DNA from: an uncultured Eubacterium sp.
Lineage (GTDB): Bacteria > Bacillota > Clostridia > Lachnospirales > CAG-274
DNA: 24,494 nucleotides
NCBI GenBank assembly: GCA_900545305.1
Contig: UQYD01000027.1
Span: forward strand, 1-24,494
Reading direction: 5' to 3'
Of the stretch, positions 1 to 7,030 are shown in pieces. The notes beneath the pieces are model-generated. The model worked only from the letters and a program-made list of their open reading frames with translations. It did not search any database and was not told the DNA's origin. Position 1 is the stretch's first letter. Each line of letters starts with the position of its first letter. The translations under genes and the position numbers were made by a program.

Positions 1-31
1 ATTCTTTTTTGTACTCATAGCTATAACGCAT
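1..31 (-). CDS. Transposase, N-terminal fragment (runs off the left edge)
   Basis: Reading leftwards from an ATG at 31, the ten visible codons are MRYSYEYKKE, and the frame is open to the window edge. I recall this start from helix-turn-helix transposases (IS3-like orfA type) common in gut Clostridia; that is memory, not a search. The start is supported by a strong ribosome binding site, AAGGAGGG on the minus strand, nine bases upstream. The sequence just outside contains TGGACACC, which resembles a mobile-element end. The gene lies downstream of rfbC on the same strand, so it could be reached by read-through from the rfb operon. With only ten residues the family cannot be fixed. Confidence 0.6.
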   Translation of the reverse strand, partial: MRYSYEYKKE

Positions 32-36
32 TAAAA

Positions 37-70
37 TACCCTCCTTACTGGGTGTCCAGTAAAGAGGGTA
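37..70 (-). promoter_or_regulatory. Hairpin covering the transposase ribosome binding site at the putative IS end
   Basis: Bases 37-51 pair with 56-70 around a four-base loop (GTGT), giving 15 positions with one C/A mismatch. On the minus strand the downstream arm contains AAGGAGGG, the ribosome binding site of the transposase. RNA entering from the rfb operon would fold and hide this site; RNA starting inside the element would lack the upstream arm and leave it free. Such RBS sequestration is known for IS10, IS30 and IS200. A short TTTTA follows on the minus strand, so the hairpin could also act as a weak terminator for the rfb operon. Confidence 0.6.
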
Positions 71-101
71 CATATCAAAGCATTGGTGTTTTTTGTTGTA
101 A

Positions 102-704
102 TTAAAATTTAAAAGTATCCTTTAAGCCAGCCCATTTTTGGTCTTTATCGCTTAAATTAAGAGGTGTTCCGTCTGCCATTTTGTAGCTTTCAGCAGATGC
201 AGTACCGTCATAATCACCAGTAACGCCACACCAATCAATACCGATTTCAGGGTCATTCCAAGCTAAACCACCTTCATCACCTGGGTGATAGAAGTCAGTA
301 CACTTATAGCAAAATTCTGCAATATCAGATAATACTAAAAATCCATGAGCAAAGCCTTCTGGAATATAGAACTGCTTTTTGTTTTCTTCTGTAAGCTCTA
401 CGCCAAACCACTTGCCGTATGTTTCAGAGTCACTGCGTAAATCAACGGCAACATCAAAAACAGCACCTTTTACTACTCTTACAAGTTTGCCCTGTGGATA
501 TTCTTTCTGGAAGTGTAAACCTCTTAAAACACCTTTTGTTGAGCAAGACTGGTTATCCTGAACAAAAACCATATTAAGACCGGCTTCTTCCATATCACGC
601 TGATTATATGTTTCCATAAAATAGCCTCTGGCATCACCGTGAACAGTTGGTTCGATTACACATAAACCCTCAATAGGGCATTTAGTTACTTTAATCTGTC
701 CCAT
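102..704 (-). CDS. rfbC: dTDP-4-dehydrorhamnose 3,5-epimerase
   Basis: RmlC converts dTDP-4-keto-6-deoxyglucose to dTDP-4-keto-rhamnose in the cytoplasm, the third step to dTDP-L-rhamnose. The 200-residue protein is a cupin with family signatures in order: GDARGYFMETYN (about 23-34), VLRGLHFQ with the putative catalytic His64, KLVRVVKGAVFDVAVDLR (about 73-90), and IPEGFAHGFLVLSD (about 114-127) followed by conserved tyrosines near 133 and 139. The length is slightly above the usual 180-190. The ribosome binding site AAGGGAG overlaps the rfbB stop codon, so translation is probably coupled; the gap is 11 bases. It is the last rfb gene before the putative insertion sequence. The product call is secure. 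Confidence 0.95.
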   Translation of the reverse strand: MGQIKVTKCPIEGLCVIEPTVHGDARGYFMETYNQRDMEEAGLNMVFVQDNQSCSTKGVLRGLHFQKEYPQGKLVRVVKGAVFDVAVDLRSDSETYGKWFGVELTEENKKQFYIPEGFAHGFLVLSDIAEFCYKCTDFYHPGDEGGLAWNDPEIGIDWCGVTGDYDGTASAESYKMADGTPLNLSDKDQKWAGLKDTFKF

Positions 705-715
705 AATTATCTCCC

Positions 716-1735
716 TTATCTATTGCTATACATTCTTTCGTAGTAGTTCTGGTATTCGCCACTAATAATAGTTTCCCACCATTCCTTGTTTTCCAAATAC
801 CACTTAATAGTCTTCTTTATGCCGTCAGCAAACTTAGTTTCTGGTAACCAGCCAAGTTCATTGTGGATTTTAGTTGGATCGATAGCGTATCTCATATCGT
901 GACCCTTTCTGTCAGCAACAAATGTAATAAGGCTTTCAGGCTTACCAAGTTCCTTACAAATAATCTTTACAATATCAAGGTTAGTCATTTCGTTGTGACC
1001 ACCGATATTATAAACTTCGCCAACTTTACCATTGTGGATAATAAGGTCAATAGCCTTACAATGGTCTTCAACATAGAGCCAATCTCTTACGTTTTCGCCA
1101 GTGCCGTATACAGGAAGTGGCTTATCATTAAGTGCATTAGCAATCATAAGAGGTATTAACTTCTCAGGGAAGTGATATGGGCCATAGTTGTTAGAGCATC
1201 TTGAAATAGTAACAGGCAAACCAAATGTTCTGTGATATGCAAGAACTAATAAGTCGGCAGATGCCTTAGATGCACTATATGGGCTTGATGTATGAATAGG
1301 AGTTTCTTCTGTGAAGAATAAGTCAGGTCTGTCTAAAGGCAAATCGCCATAAACTTCGTCAGTAGAAACCTGATGATAACGCTTAATGCCGTACTTTCTG
1401 CAAGCATCCATCATAACCTGAGTACCGAGAATGTTCGTTTCAAGGAAAATGCTTGGGTTTTCAATAGAACGGTCAACGTGACTTTCTGCAGCAAAGTTTA
1501 CTACAATGTCAGGCTTTTCTTCTTCAAATAATTTATAAACAGCTTCTCTATCTCTAATATCAGCTTTTACAAATCTAAAGTTAGGATTATCCATAACTGG
1601 TTCAAGTGTAGATAAGTTACCGGCATAAGTAAGAGCATCTAAGCAAATAATTCTGTAGTCTGGGTACTTATTGAGCATATGGAATACAAAGTTGCTACCA
1701 ATAAAACCAGCACCACCTGTAACAATAATATTCAT
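716..1735 (-). CDS. rfbB: dTDP-glucose 4,6-dehydratase
   Basis: RmlB oxidises and dehydrates dTDP-glucose to dTDP-4-keto-6-deoxyglucose with bound NAD+, the second step of the pathway. The 339-residue protein is an extended short-chain dehydrogenase. It has the Rossmann glycine motif TGGAGFIG (6-13), the NFAAESHVDRS stretch (80-90), the TDEVYG active-site segment (125-130, the Asp/Glu pair of dehydratases) and the catalytic YxxxK (Tyr153, Lys157). Length is typical. The ribosome binding site AGGAGGAAA lies just upstream and overlaps the rfbA stop codon TAG, so the two genes sit in one transcription unit 12 bases apart. Confidence 0.96.
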   Translation of the reverse strand: MNIIVTGGAGFIGSNFVFHMLNKYPDYRIICLDALTYAGNLSTLEPVMDNPNFRFVKADIRDREAVYKLFEEEKPDIVVNFAAESHVDRSIENPSIFLETNILGTQVMMDACRKYGIKRYHQVSTDEVYGDLPLDRPDLFFTEETPIHTSSPYSASKASADLLVLAYHRTFGLPVTISRCSNNYGPYHFPEKLIPLMIANALNDKPLPVYGTGENVRDWLYVEDHCKAIDLIIHNGKVGEVYNIGGHNEMTNLDIVKIICKELGKPESLITFVADRKGHDMRYAIDPTKIHNELGWLPETKFADGIKKTIKWYLENKEWWETIISGEYQNYYERMYSNR

Positions 1736-1747
1736 AAAAATTTCCTC

Positions 1748-2626
1748 CTAGTATAAATACTTGCCGTCAGCAACATTCTTTAAATGCTGACCGTAAGCAG
1801 ATTTCCCGTAAAGTTTAGCAGATTCTAAAAGTTTTTCTTTTGAAATCCAACCGTTTTTATAAGCAATTTCTTCAATAGCTGAAATCATAATGCCCTGTCT
1901 GTCTTCTACAACCTTTACAAATTCAGCTGCTTCATTAAGAGCAGGTACAGTACCTGTATCAAGCCAAGCATAACCTCTGCCCAATGTAACTACATCGAGA
2001 GTGCCTTCTTCAAGATACATTCTGTTAAGGTCTGTAATTTCAAGTTCACCTCTAGCAGATGGCTTAACCTGTTTAGCCTTCTTAACAACGTCCTTGTCGT
2101 AGAAATAAAGACCTGTTACACAGTAGTTAGACTTTGGATGTTCTGGCTTTTCTTCAATAGAAATAGCCTTACCATTTTCATCAAATTCAACGATACCAAA
2201 ACGTTCAGGGTCTTCAACATAGTAACCAAAAACAGTAGCACCATTTTCTTTTTTAGCTGCCTTTTTAAGGTGGTCACTTAAACCGTTACCATAGAAAATA
2301 TTATCGCCTAAAATCATAGCACAGCTATCATCACCAATAAATTCTTCACCGATAAGGAAAGCCTGAGCAAGTCCGTCTGGGCTAGGCTGTACCTTGTAGC
2401 TTAAATTAATACCAAAATTAGAACCGTCACCTAAAAGCTTTTCAAAATTAGGTAAATCAGTTGGAGTAGAAATTATGAGAATATCCTTAATTCCAGCTAA
2501 CATAAGAGTTGAAAGTGGATAATAAATCATAGGTTTGTCATATACAGGCAAAAGCTGTTTGCTTGTTACCATTGTGAGTGGATAAAGGCGAGTGCCACTA
2601 CCACCGGCTAAAACTATACCTTTCAT
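1748..2626 (-). CDS. rfbA: Glucose-1-phosphate thymidylyltransferase
   Basis: RmlA joins dTTP and glucose-1-phosphate to make dTDP-glucose and pyrophosphate, the entry step of the rhamnose pathway and usually feedback-inhibited by dTDP-rhamnose. The 292-residue protein has the nucleotide-binding loop LAGGSGTRLYPLT (6-18), the SKQLLPVYDKP segment (22-32), the LGDNIFYG metal-binding motif (around 106-113) and the EEKP motif followed by PKSNYCVTGLYFYD. Length matches the short RmlA class. AGGAGG sits about ten bases before the ATG. It is the first gene of the minus-strand operon and has its own promoter (2669-2697). Confidence 0.96.
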   Translation of the reverse strand: MKGIVLAGGSGTRLYPLTMVTSKQLLPVYDKPMIYYPLSTLMLAGIKDILIISTPTDLPNFEKLLGDGSNFGINLSYKVQPSPDGLAQAFLIGEEFIGDDSCAMILGDNIFYGNGLSDHLKKAAKKENGATVFGYYVEDPERFGIVEFDENGKAISIEEKPEHPKSNYCVTGLYFYDKDVVKKAKQVKPSARGELEITDLNRMYLEEGTLDVVTLGRGYAWLDTGTVPALNEAAEFVKVVEDRQGIMISAIEEIAYKNGWISKEKLLESAKLYGKSAYGQHLKNVADGKYLY

Positions 2627-2668
2627 ACTAGAGAACCTCCTAAATATTATACAATTATAATTGGTAAT

Positions 2669-2697
2669 ATTTTATCACAATATAAATTTTTAGTCAA
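2669..2697 (-). promoter_or_regulatory. Promoter of rfbABC
   Basis: On the minus strand, TTGACT (2692-2697) and TAAAAT (2669-2674) are separated by exactly 17 bases, a good vegetative (sigma-A) match. Transcription would start roughly 30-40 bases before the rfbA start codon. The bases in front of the -10 read ATTGTGA, very similar to the promoter of the sugar phosphotransferase gene at 22977-23005. Confidence 0.7.
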
Positions 2698-2722
2698 ATT
2701 ATATTATCTAAAAGATGTATTT

Positions 2723-2751
2723 TTGACAAAATTAATTTTATTTGATATTTT
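2723..2751 (+). promoter_or_regulatory. Sigma-A-type promoter for the sigma/anti-sigma operon
   Basis: TTGACA (2723-2728) and TATTTT (2746-2751) are spaced by 17 bases. It faces right towards the sigma factor gene and is back to back with the rfbA promoter inside a 194-base divergent intergenic region. Confidence 0.55.
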
Positions 2752-2763
2752 TTATAAAAATGA

Positions 2764-2790
2764 TGAACCTTTTTTCTTTAACTATGCTCT
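2764..2790 (+). promoter_or_regulatory. Possible ECF-sigma autoregulatory promoter
   Basis: TGAACC followed by a T-run (2764-2775) resembles the GAAC-type -35 of ECF sigma promoters, with a possible short -10 (CTC) near 2787-2789. It lies immediately upstream of the sigma gene, where autoregulation is common. The -10 is not a clear match, so this is a candidate only. Confidence 0.3.
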
Positions 2791-2820
2791 TATATATAGA
2801 CCGGTCAAAGGAGGCAAGCT

Positions 2821-3345
2821 ATGTATGAGGAAATAATAGAAAATATGAAAAATGGAGATGAAGATGCTCTATGTAAACTGTATTCGGTTTATGCTCAATC
2901 TGCATTAAGAAGTGCATATTTAATCACCAATAATCTTCATTCTGCTCAAGATGCTGTAGAGGATACATTTATACAATGTTATAACAATATAAATAGGCTA
3001 AAAAATAATGGAGCTTTTAAAGTTTGGTTTTATAGAATACTTACTAGAAATGCCTGCAAATATGCAAAAAAGGATAATAAAAACATTCCAGTTGAAGATG
3101 AAAACATAAATGCTGGAAGTGTAAATGATGAGTATTTTTCGAGTGAAAAATATATCCGGCTTTACAATGCCATAGATAGCTTAAATGAAAAAATGAAAAC
3201 TACTGTAGTTTTATTCTATTTTAACGAAATGTCTATAAAGGAAATTGCAAAAATTACAGGAAGTTTTGAGGGTACTGTAAAAACAAGACTTTTTGCTGCA
3301 AGAAAAAGATTGAAAAAGTATTTAGAAACAGATATGGAGGCTTAA
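2821..3345 (+). CDS. ECF-type RNA polymerase sigma factor
   Basis: This 174-residue protein has the two-domain layout of extracytoplasmic-function sigma factors. A region 2 domain (about 10-85) includes AQDAVEDTFIQCYNNINRL, matching the region 2.2 helix, and FKVWFYRILTRNACKYAKK. A region 4 helix-turn-helix (about 115-168) includes FNEMSIKEIAKITGSFEGTVKTRL, which reads the -35 element. The ribosome binding site AAAGGAGG lies seven bases before the ATG. The next gene begins four bases after its stop and encodes a single-pass membrane protein with a cytosolic N-terminus, the usual arrangement for a sigma/anti-sigma pair. The target genes and inducing signal cannot be told from sequence. Confidence 0.9.
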   Translation: MYEEIIENMKNGDEDALCKLYSVYAQSALRSAYLITNNLHSAQDAVEDTFIQCYNNINRLKNNGAFKVWFYRILTRNACKYAKKDNKNIPVEDENINAGSVNDEYFSSEKYIRLYNAIDSLNEKMKTTVVLFYFNEMSIKEIAKITGSFEGTVKTRLFAARKRLKKYLETDMEA

Positions 3346-3349
3346 TATT

Positions 3350-4099
3350 ATGAAATATGATGACGAAATAAAAAAAGCATTAAATTTAAGGGCTGAAAAT
3401 GTTTCTGTAGACGAAAAAATGTTTTATGAAATTAAGAGAAAAATAGAAAGTAAAAGGGGAATGAGTATGAATAAATTTAAAAAGGCTGTTATTGTCTGCT
3501 GTACAGTATTAGTAATAGGTGTAACAGGAGTTTATGGTGGTGGAAAGATAATATCCTATACTTCTTCATCAAGTAATTTAAATGAAATGAAATATATTCC
3601 ATCAGAAAGTGAATTTACAAAAAAAGTTGGTTTTGTACCTAAATGTCCTGAAAATCTGGGTCAGTATAAATATTTATATTCTGTGCCTGTAGATAGTTCA
3701 GCAGATGATGAACAGGGAAACAGTGTAAAAAAGTACAAAGAAATAAATATATCCTATGATGTTCCGAAGGGAAGTCTTTTTATGGACGTTTCTCCTTATA
3801 TAACAAATGACCAAAGTCCAAAATCAGAAGAAATAAAGTACAATGATAAAATTGTTAGTTATAGTAGCAATGTATATAAGGCTGTTCCACCGGATTATAA
3901 ACCTACTGAAGAAGAAAATAAAAAAATTGAGGAAGGTTCTTTACAAATTGGCTATGGTTCAGATAAAGTAGAAGAAGAAAAGACACAATGCTTAATGTGG
4001 CAAGAGGGAGATTTACAGTATCTCATTATGGATATGGGTACAGAAATACCAAAAGATGAATTTGTAAATATGGCTAAACAGGTTATAGATATGCAATAA
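3350..4099 (+). CDS. Putative membrane-anchored anti-sigma factor
   Basis: The 249-residue protein has a cytosolic segment of about 44 residues, one transmembrane helix at about 45-63 (AVIVCCTVLVIGVTGVYGG) and an extracytoplasmic domain of about 185 residues. The latter is rich in Lys, Glu, Ser and Tyr, as in DUF4367-like sensor domains, though I could not confirm the family. GGAGG before the sigma stop codon serves as its ribosome binding site, so the two genes are probably co-translated. Position and topology suggest that it holds the sigma factor at the membrane until a cell-envelope signal frees it. There is no obvious zinc-type HxxxCxxC anti-sigma motif in the N-terminus. Function is inferred from context. 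Confidence 0.7.
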   Translation: MKYDDEIKKALNLRAENVSVDEKMFYEIKRKIESKRGMSMNKFKKAVIVCCTVLVIGVTGVYGGGKIISYTSSSSNLNEMKYIPSESEFTKKVGFVPKCPENLGQYKYLYSVPVDSSADDEQGNSVKKYKEINISYDVPKGSLFMDVSPYITNDQSPKSEEIKYNDKIVSYSSNVYKAVPPDYKPTEEENKKIEEGSLQIGYGSDKVEEEKTQCLMWQEGDLQYLIMDMGTEIPKDEFVNMAKQVIDMQ

Positions 4100-4114
4100 A
4101 TATTTCTATTGATT

Positions 4115-4150
4115 AAAGGTAGTAGCTAACATTGTTACTGCCTTTTTTTT
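4115..4150 (+). terminator. Rho-independent terminator after the sigma/anti-sigma operon
   Basis: Bases 4115-4126 pair with 4134-4145 (12 pairs including two G-T) around a seven-base loop, followed by a run of eight T (4143-4150). Confidence 0.85.
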
Positions 4151-4181
4151 GCAAAATTTTATAGCAAATTATGTATTTATA

Positions 4182-4190
4182 TGTTAGAAT
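4182..4190 (+). promoter_or_regulatory. Extended -10 promoter of the first MATE gene
   Basis: TGT followed by TAGAAT (4185-4190) forms an extended -10 box 35 bases before the start codon. The -35 at the right distance (TAGCAA, 4162-4167) is weak, which an extended -10 can tolerate. Confidence 0.5.
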
Positions 4191-4225
4191 GAGCCTATAA
4201 ATTTGTGCTTAGGTGGTGAGTTTTT

Positions 4226-5521
4226 ATGGAAGATACTCCTATTTTAAAATTGCTATTAAAACTTTCTCCACCTGTTATGTTGGCACTTCTTATACAGTCT
4301 GTTTACAATATAGTAGATAGCTATTTTGTTGCCAAATTCTCAGGAGATGGACTAACAGCACTTTCTATTATTTATCCAATACAGCTTTTAATGTTGGCAT
4401 TAGCAACAGGTACAGGAGCTGGTGTAAATATTCTCATATCCAGAATGGACGGAGTAGGAGATACTAAGTCACAAAATGATGTTGTTAAAAGTGGTATGTT
4501 TCTTGGTGCTGTAAATTTTGTAGTGTTTGCACTGTTTGGATTTCTAAGTATAAAAGGCTACTACAACATTTCTTCTAATATAGAAGGTGTCCGTAGAGAG
4601 GGTATAATGTATGGACAGATTATACTTTTGTTTTCTTTTGGTATGTTTTTAGAAGCTAACTGCACTAAAATGTTACAGGCAAAAGGAAATATGGTAGTAC
4701 CAACTATAGCACAAATTGTGGGAGCAGTTATTAATGTAATTTTAGACCCTATACTTATATTTGGTAAATTTGGATTTCCACAAATGGGCATCAGAGGAGC
4801 AGGTATTGCTACAGTAATAGGTCAATGGGTAACAATGGTTATTGTATTGGTAAATGTACTTAAATACTATAAGTTTAAAGGACGTATTGACTTAAAAAGC
4901 TGTGTTAAAATTTATAAATTTGGGATTCCGTCTATTATTTTGCAATCTCTCTATACTTTTTATATAGTAGGGCTTAATCTTGTGCTTAAATTATTTACAG
5001 AAGATGCCGTTGCAGTGTTGGGAATTTACTATAAATTGCAAACATTTTTCTTCATACCTTTAACAGGACTTCAACAGGTTATTGTACCAGTTGTAAGTTA
5101 CAACTACGGTGCAGAAAAATATAAGAGAGTAAAACAGACATTATGGTATTCCGTTGCTATTGCTTGTTCAGTTATGTTAGTGGGTATAATAATGTTTATG
5201 GTATTCCCTAGAGAACTTATATCTATATTTTCACAACAGGAAAATGTTTTAAATATAGGTAGTTCAGCATTAAGAATTATTTCCACAAGTTTTATTCCGG
5301 CTGGCTTTGTGCTTATGTTTATAGTTTATTGTCAAGGTGTAAACAGAGGTGGCTACAGTATTTTGCTTACTGTACTTAGACAGGTAATACTGTTTGTGCC
5401 ATTGGCTTGGCTTTTCCACTACAAGGGACTTTTTTATGTGTGGTTTACTTTTCCGGCAACTGAAATTATTACAGCATTAATGAGTTTTTATCTATATTTT
5501 GTAAGAGATAAAAAGAAGTAA
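4226..5521 (+). CDS. MATE family efflux transporter (first copy)
   Basis: The 431-residue protein is strongly hydrophobic throughout, consistent with the 12 membrane helices of the MATE family, which export drugs and metabolites using Na+ or H+ gradients. The N-terminal half carries family-typical stretches such as LLLKLSPPVMLALLIQSVYN and NIVDSYFVAKFSGDGLTALS. The second half repeats the pattern (YKFGIPSIILQSLYTFYIVG and PLTGLQQVIVPVVSYNYGA). Length is normal (about 430-460). The ribosome binding site AGGTGGTGAG precedes the ATG. A second MATE gene follows after 75 bases. The substrate cannot be predicted; the distance between the two proteins argues against a simple recent duplication. Confidence 0.9.
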   Translation: MEDTPILKLLLKLSPPVMLALLIQSVYNIVDSYFVAKFSGDGLTALSIIYPIQLLMLALATGTGAGVNILISRMDGVGDTKSQNDVVKSGMFLGAVNFVVFALFGFLSIKGYYNISSNIEGVRREGIMYGQIILLFSFGMFLEANCTKMLQAKGNMVVPTIAQIVGAVINVILDPILIFGKFGFPQMGIRGAGIATVIGQWVTMVIVLVNVLKYYKFKGRIDLKSCVKIYKFGIPSIILQSLYTFYIVGLNLVLKLFTEDAVAVLGIYYKLQTFFFIPLTGLQQVIVPVVSYNYGAEKYKRVKQTLWYSVAIACSVMLVGIIMFMVFPRELISIFSQQENVLNIGSSALRIISTSFIPAGFVLMFIVYCQGVNRGGYSILLTVLRQVILFVPLAWLFHYKGLFYVWFTFPATEIITALMSFYLYFVRDKKK

Positions 5522-5528
5522 AATAAGC

Positions 5529-5559
5529 TTGACTCTACAATAGTTATAGACTTTATTAT
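5529..5559 (+). promoter_or_regulatory. Possible promoter of the second MATE gene
   Basis: TTGACT (5529-5534) is followed by several TATTAT/TATGAT-like -10 candidates from 5554, at a rather long spacing of about 19 bases. No terminator separates the two MATE genes, so read-through from the first is also likely. Confidence 0.35.
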
Positions 5560-5596
5560 GTATTATGATAAATTCTTAGAAAGGAAATTTAATTTC

Positions 5597-6937
5597 ATGG
5601 AGAAAAAATTGACAGAGGGAAGTGTGTTTAAGGCATTATTGTTCTTTTCGTTGCCCTATTTGTTATCCTACTTTTTGCAGACATTGTATGGTATGGCTGA
5701 CCTTTTTATTATAGGTCAGTACAACGGTGTTGATAGTACTACAGCTGTTTCTGTAGGTAGTCAGGTTATGAATATGTTTACAGTTATGATAGTTGGCTTG
5801 GCTATGGGTGCAACTGTAATGATAGGAAGATGTGTAGGTAGCAATGACTTCAAGCAAATGGCGAAGGTAATAGGAAATACTGTTACATTTTTTATGGGCT
5901 TTTCCATTGTTTTAACAGTTGTGCTTTTGTTATTTGTAAAAAATATAGTAAACATAGTTTCTACACCGGAGGAGGCTGTTTCTGGCACAATAACATATTT
6001 GACAATCTGCTTTATGGGCATACCTTTTATAGTAGCCTACAATATTATTAGCTCAATTTTTAGAGGTATGGGTGACTCAAAAAGCCCCATGTACTTTATA
6101 GCTGTAGCCTGTGCAGTAAATATAATTGTTGACTATATTTTTATAGGTGTTTTAAAAATTGGACCAGCAGGTGCAGCTTTAGGTACAGTATTATCTCAGG
6201 CAATAAGTGTTGTTGTGTCTTTGACAGTTATACTAAAAAGAAAAAGTGGTGTAAAACTGACTAAAAGTGACTTTAAGCCACAAAAGAATGTTTTGAGAAA
6301 TGTTCTTAAAATTGGTATACCTATTTCATTGCAGGACGGTTTTATACAGGTTTCATTTATAATAATAACTATAATTGCAAATAAGCGAGGACTTAATGAT
6401 TCAGCAGCAGTAGGTATTGTGGAAAAAATAATAGGTATTTTGTTCTTAGTTCCGTCTTCTATGCTTTCATCAGTTTCTGCACTTTCAGCTCAAAATATAG
6501 GTGCAGGCAAGCACAACAGAGCTTCTTTAACGTTGAGATATGCTATTTTAATAACAGCATCTTTTGGAACAGTAATGGCTATTTTGGTACAGTTTACAGC
6601 TGGCTATGCCGTTGGACTTTTCACCAACAACAGTGATGTAATAGCTTTAGGAGATGAATATCTGAGAAGTTATGTTTGGGACTGTGCTATTGCAGGCATA
6701 CATTTTAGCTTTAGTGGTTATTTCTATGCCTATGGAATGTCATTTATATCATTTATACACAACTTGTTGTCTATAGTTTGTGTCAGAATACCATTTTCAT
6801 ATCTGTTGTCAAAAATGTATACAGATACCCTTTTCCCAATGGGTATTGCATCGCCGGCAGGTTCGGTGTTGTCTGTAATTATATGTGTAATAGCCTTTAT
6901 TTGGTTTAGGAAAAATAATAAAATTAAGACAATGTAA
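5597..6937 (+). CDS. MATE family efflux transporter (second copy)
   Basis: The start is set at 5597 (MEKKLTEGSVFKALLFFSLP) because AGAAAGGAAA lies at a suitable distance; an in-frame ATG at 5558 has no ribosome binding site. This gives 446 residues, typical of MATE proteins with two bundles of six helices. Recognisable stretches are YFLQTLYGMADLFIIGQYNG and AMGATVMIGRCVG near the N-terminus, GIPFIVAYNIISSIFRGMGD in the middle, and the second-bundle start VLKIGIPISLQDGFIQVSFI. It differs clearly from the upstream MATE and resembles a different subgroup (NorM/DinF-like, tentative). A hairpin at 6950-7000 ends the unit. Substrate unknown. Confidence 0.9.
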   Translation: MEKKLTEGSVFKALLFFSLPYLLSYFLQTLYGMADLFIIGQYNGVDSTTAVSVGSQVMNMFTVMIVGLAMGATVMIGRCVGSNDFKQMAKVIGNTVTFFMGFSIVLTVVLLLFVKNIVNIVSTPEEAVSGTITYLTICFMGIPFIVAYNIISSIFRGMGDSKSPMYFIAVACAVNIIVDYIFIGVLKIGPAGAALGTVLSQAISVVVSLTVILKRKSGVKLTKSDFKPQKNVLRNVLKIGIPISLQDGFIQVSFIIITIIANKRGLNDSAAVGIVEKIIGILFLVPSSMLSSVSALSAQNIGAGKHNRASLTLRYAILITASFGTVMAILVQFTAGYAVGLFTNNSDVIALGDEYLRSYVWDCAIAGIHFSFSGYFYAYGMSFISFIHNLLSIVCVRIPFSYLLSKMYTDTLFPMGIASPAGSVLSVIICVIAFIWFRKNNKIKTM

Positions 6938-6949
6938 AAATAATTATAA

Positions 6950-7006
6950 TATAACACCCTATATTAATTTTCTTTACAGATATTAGTATAGGGTGTTATA
7001 ATTTTA
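6950..7006 (+). terminator. Terminator-like hairpin after the second MATE gene
   Basis: A perfect 14-base inverted repeat (6950-6963 with 6987-7000, core AACACCCTATA) encloses a 23-base loop. It is followed by ATTTTAT, a rather poor U-tract. Its symmetry could also make it a protein-binding site just upstream of the esterase gene. Confidence 0.6.
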
Positions 7007-7030
7007 TAAAAAGAAAAAAGGAGGGTAAAT

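Noticed and set aside
5558..5596. Upstream ATG for the second MATE protein adding 13 residues
   Set aside because: No ribosome binding site precedes it, and the added residues lie outside the conserved N-terminus, whereas AGAAAGGAAA fits the ATG at 5597.
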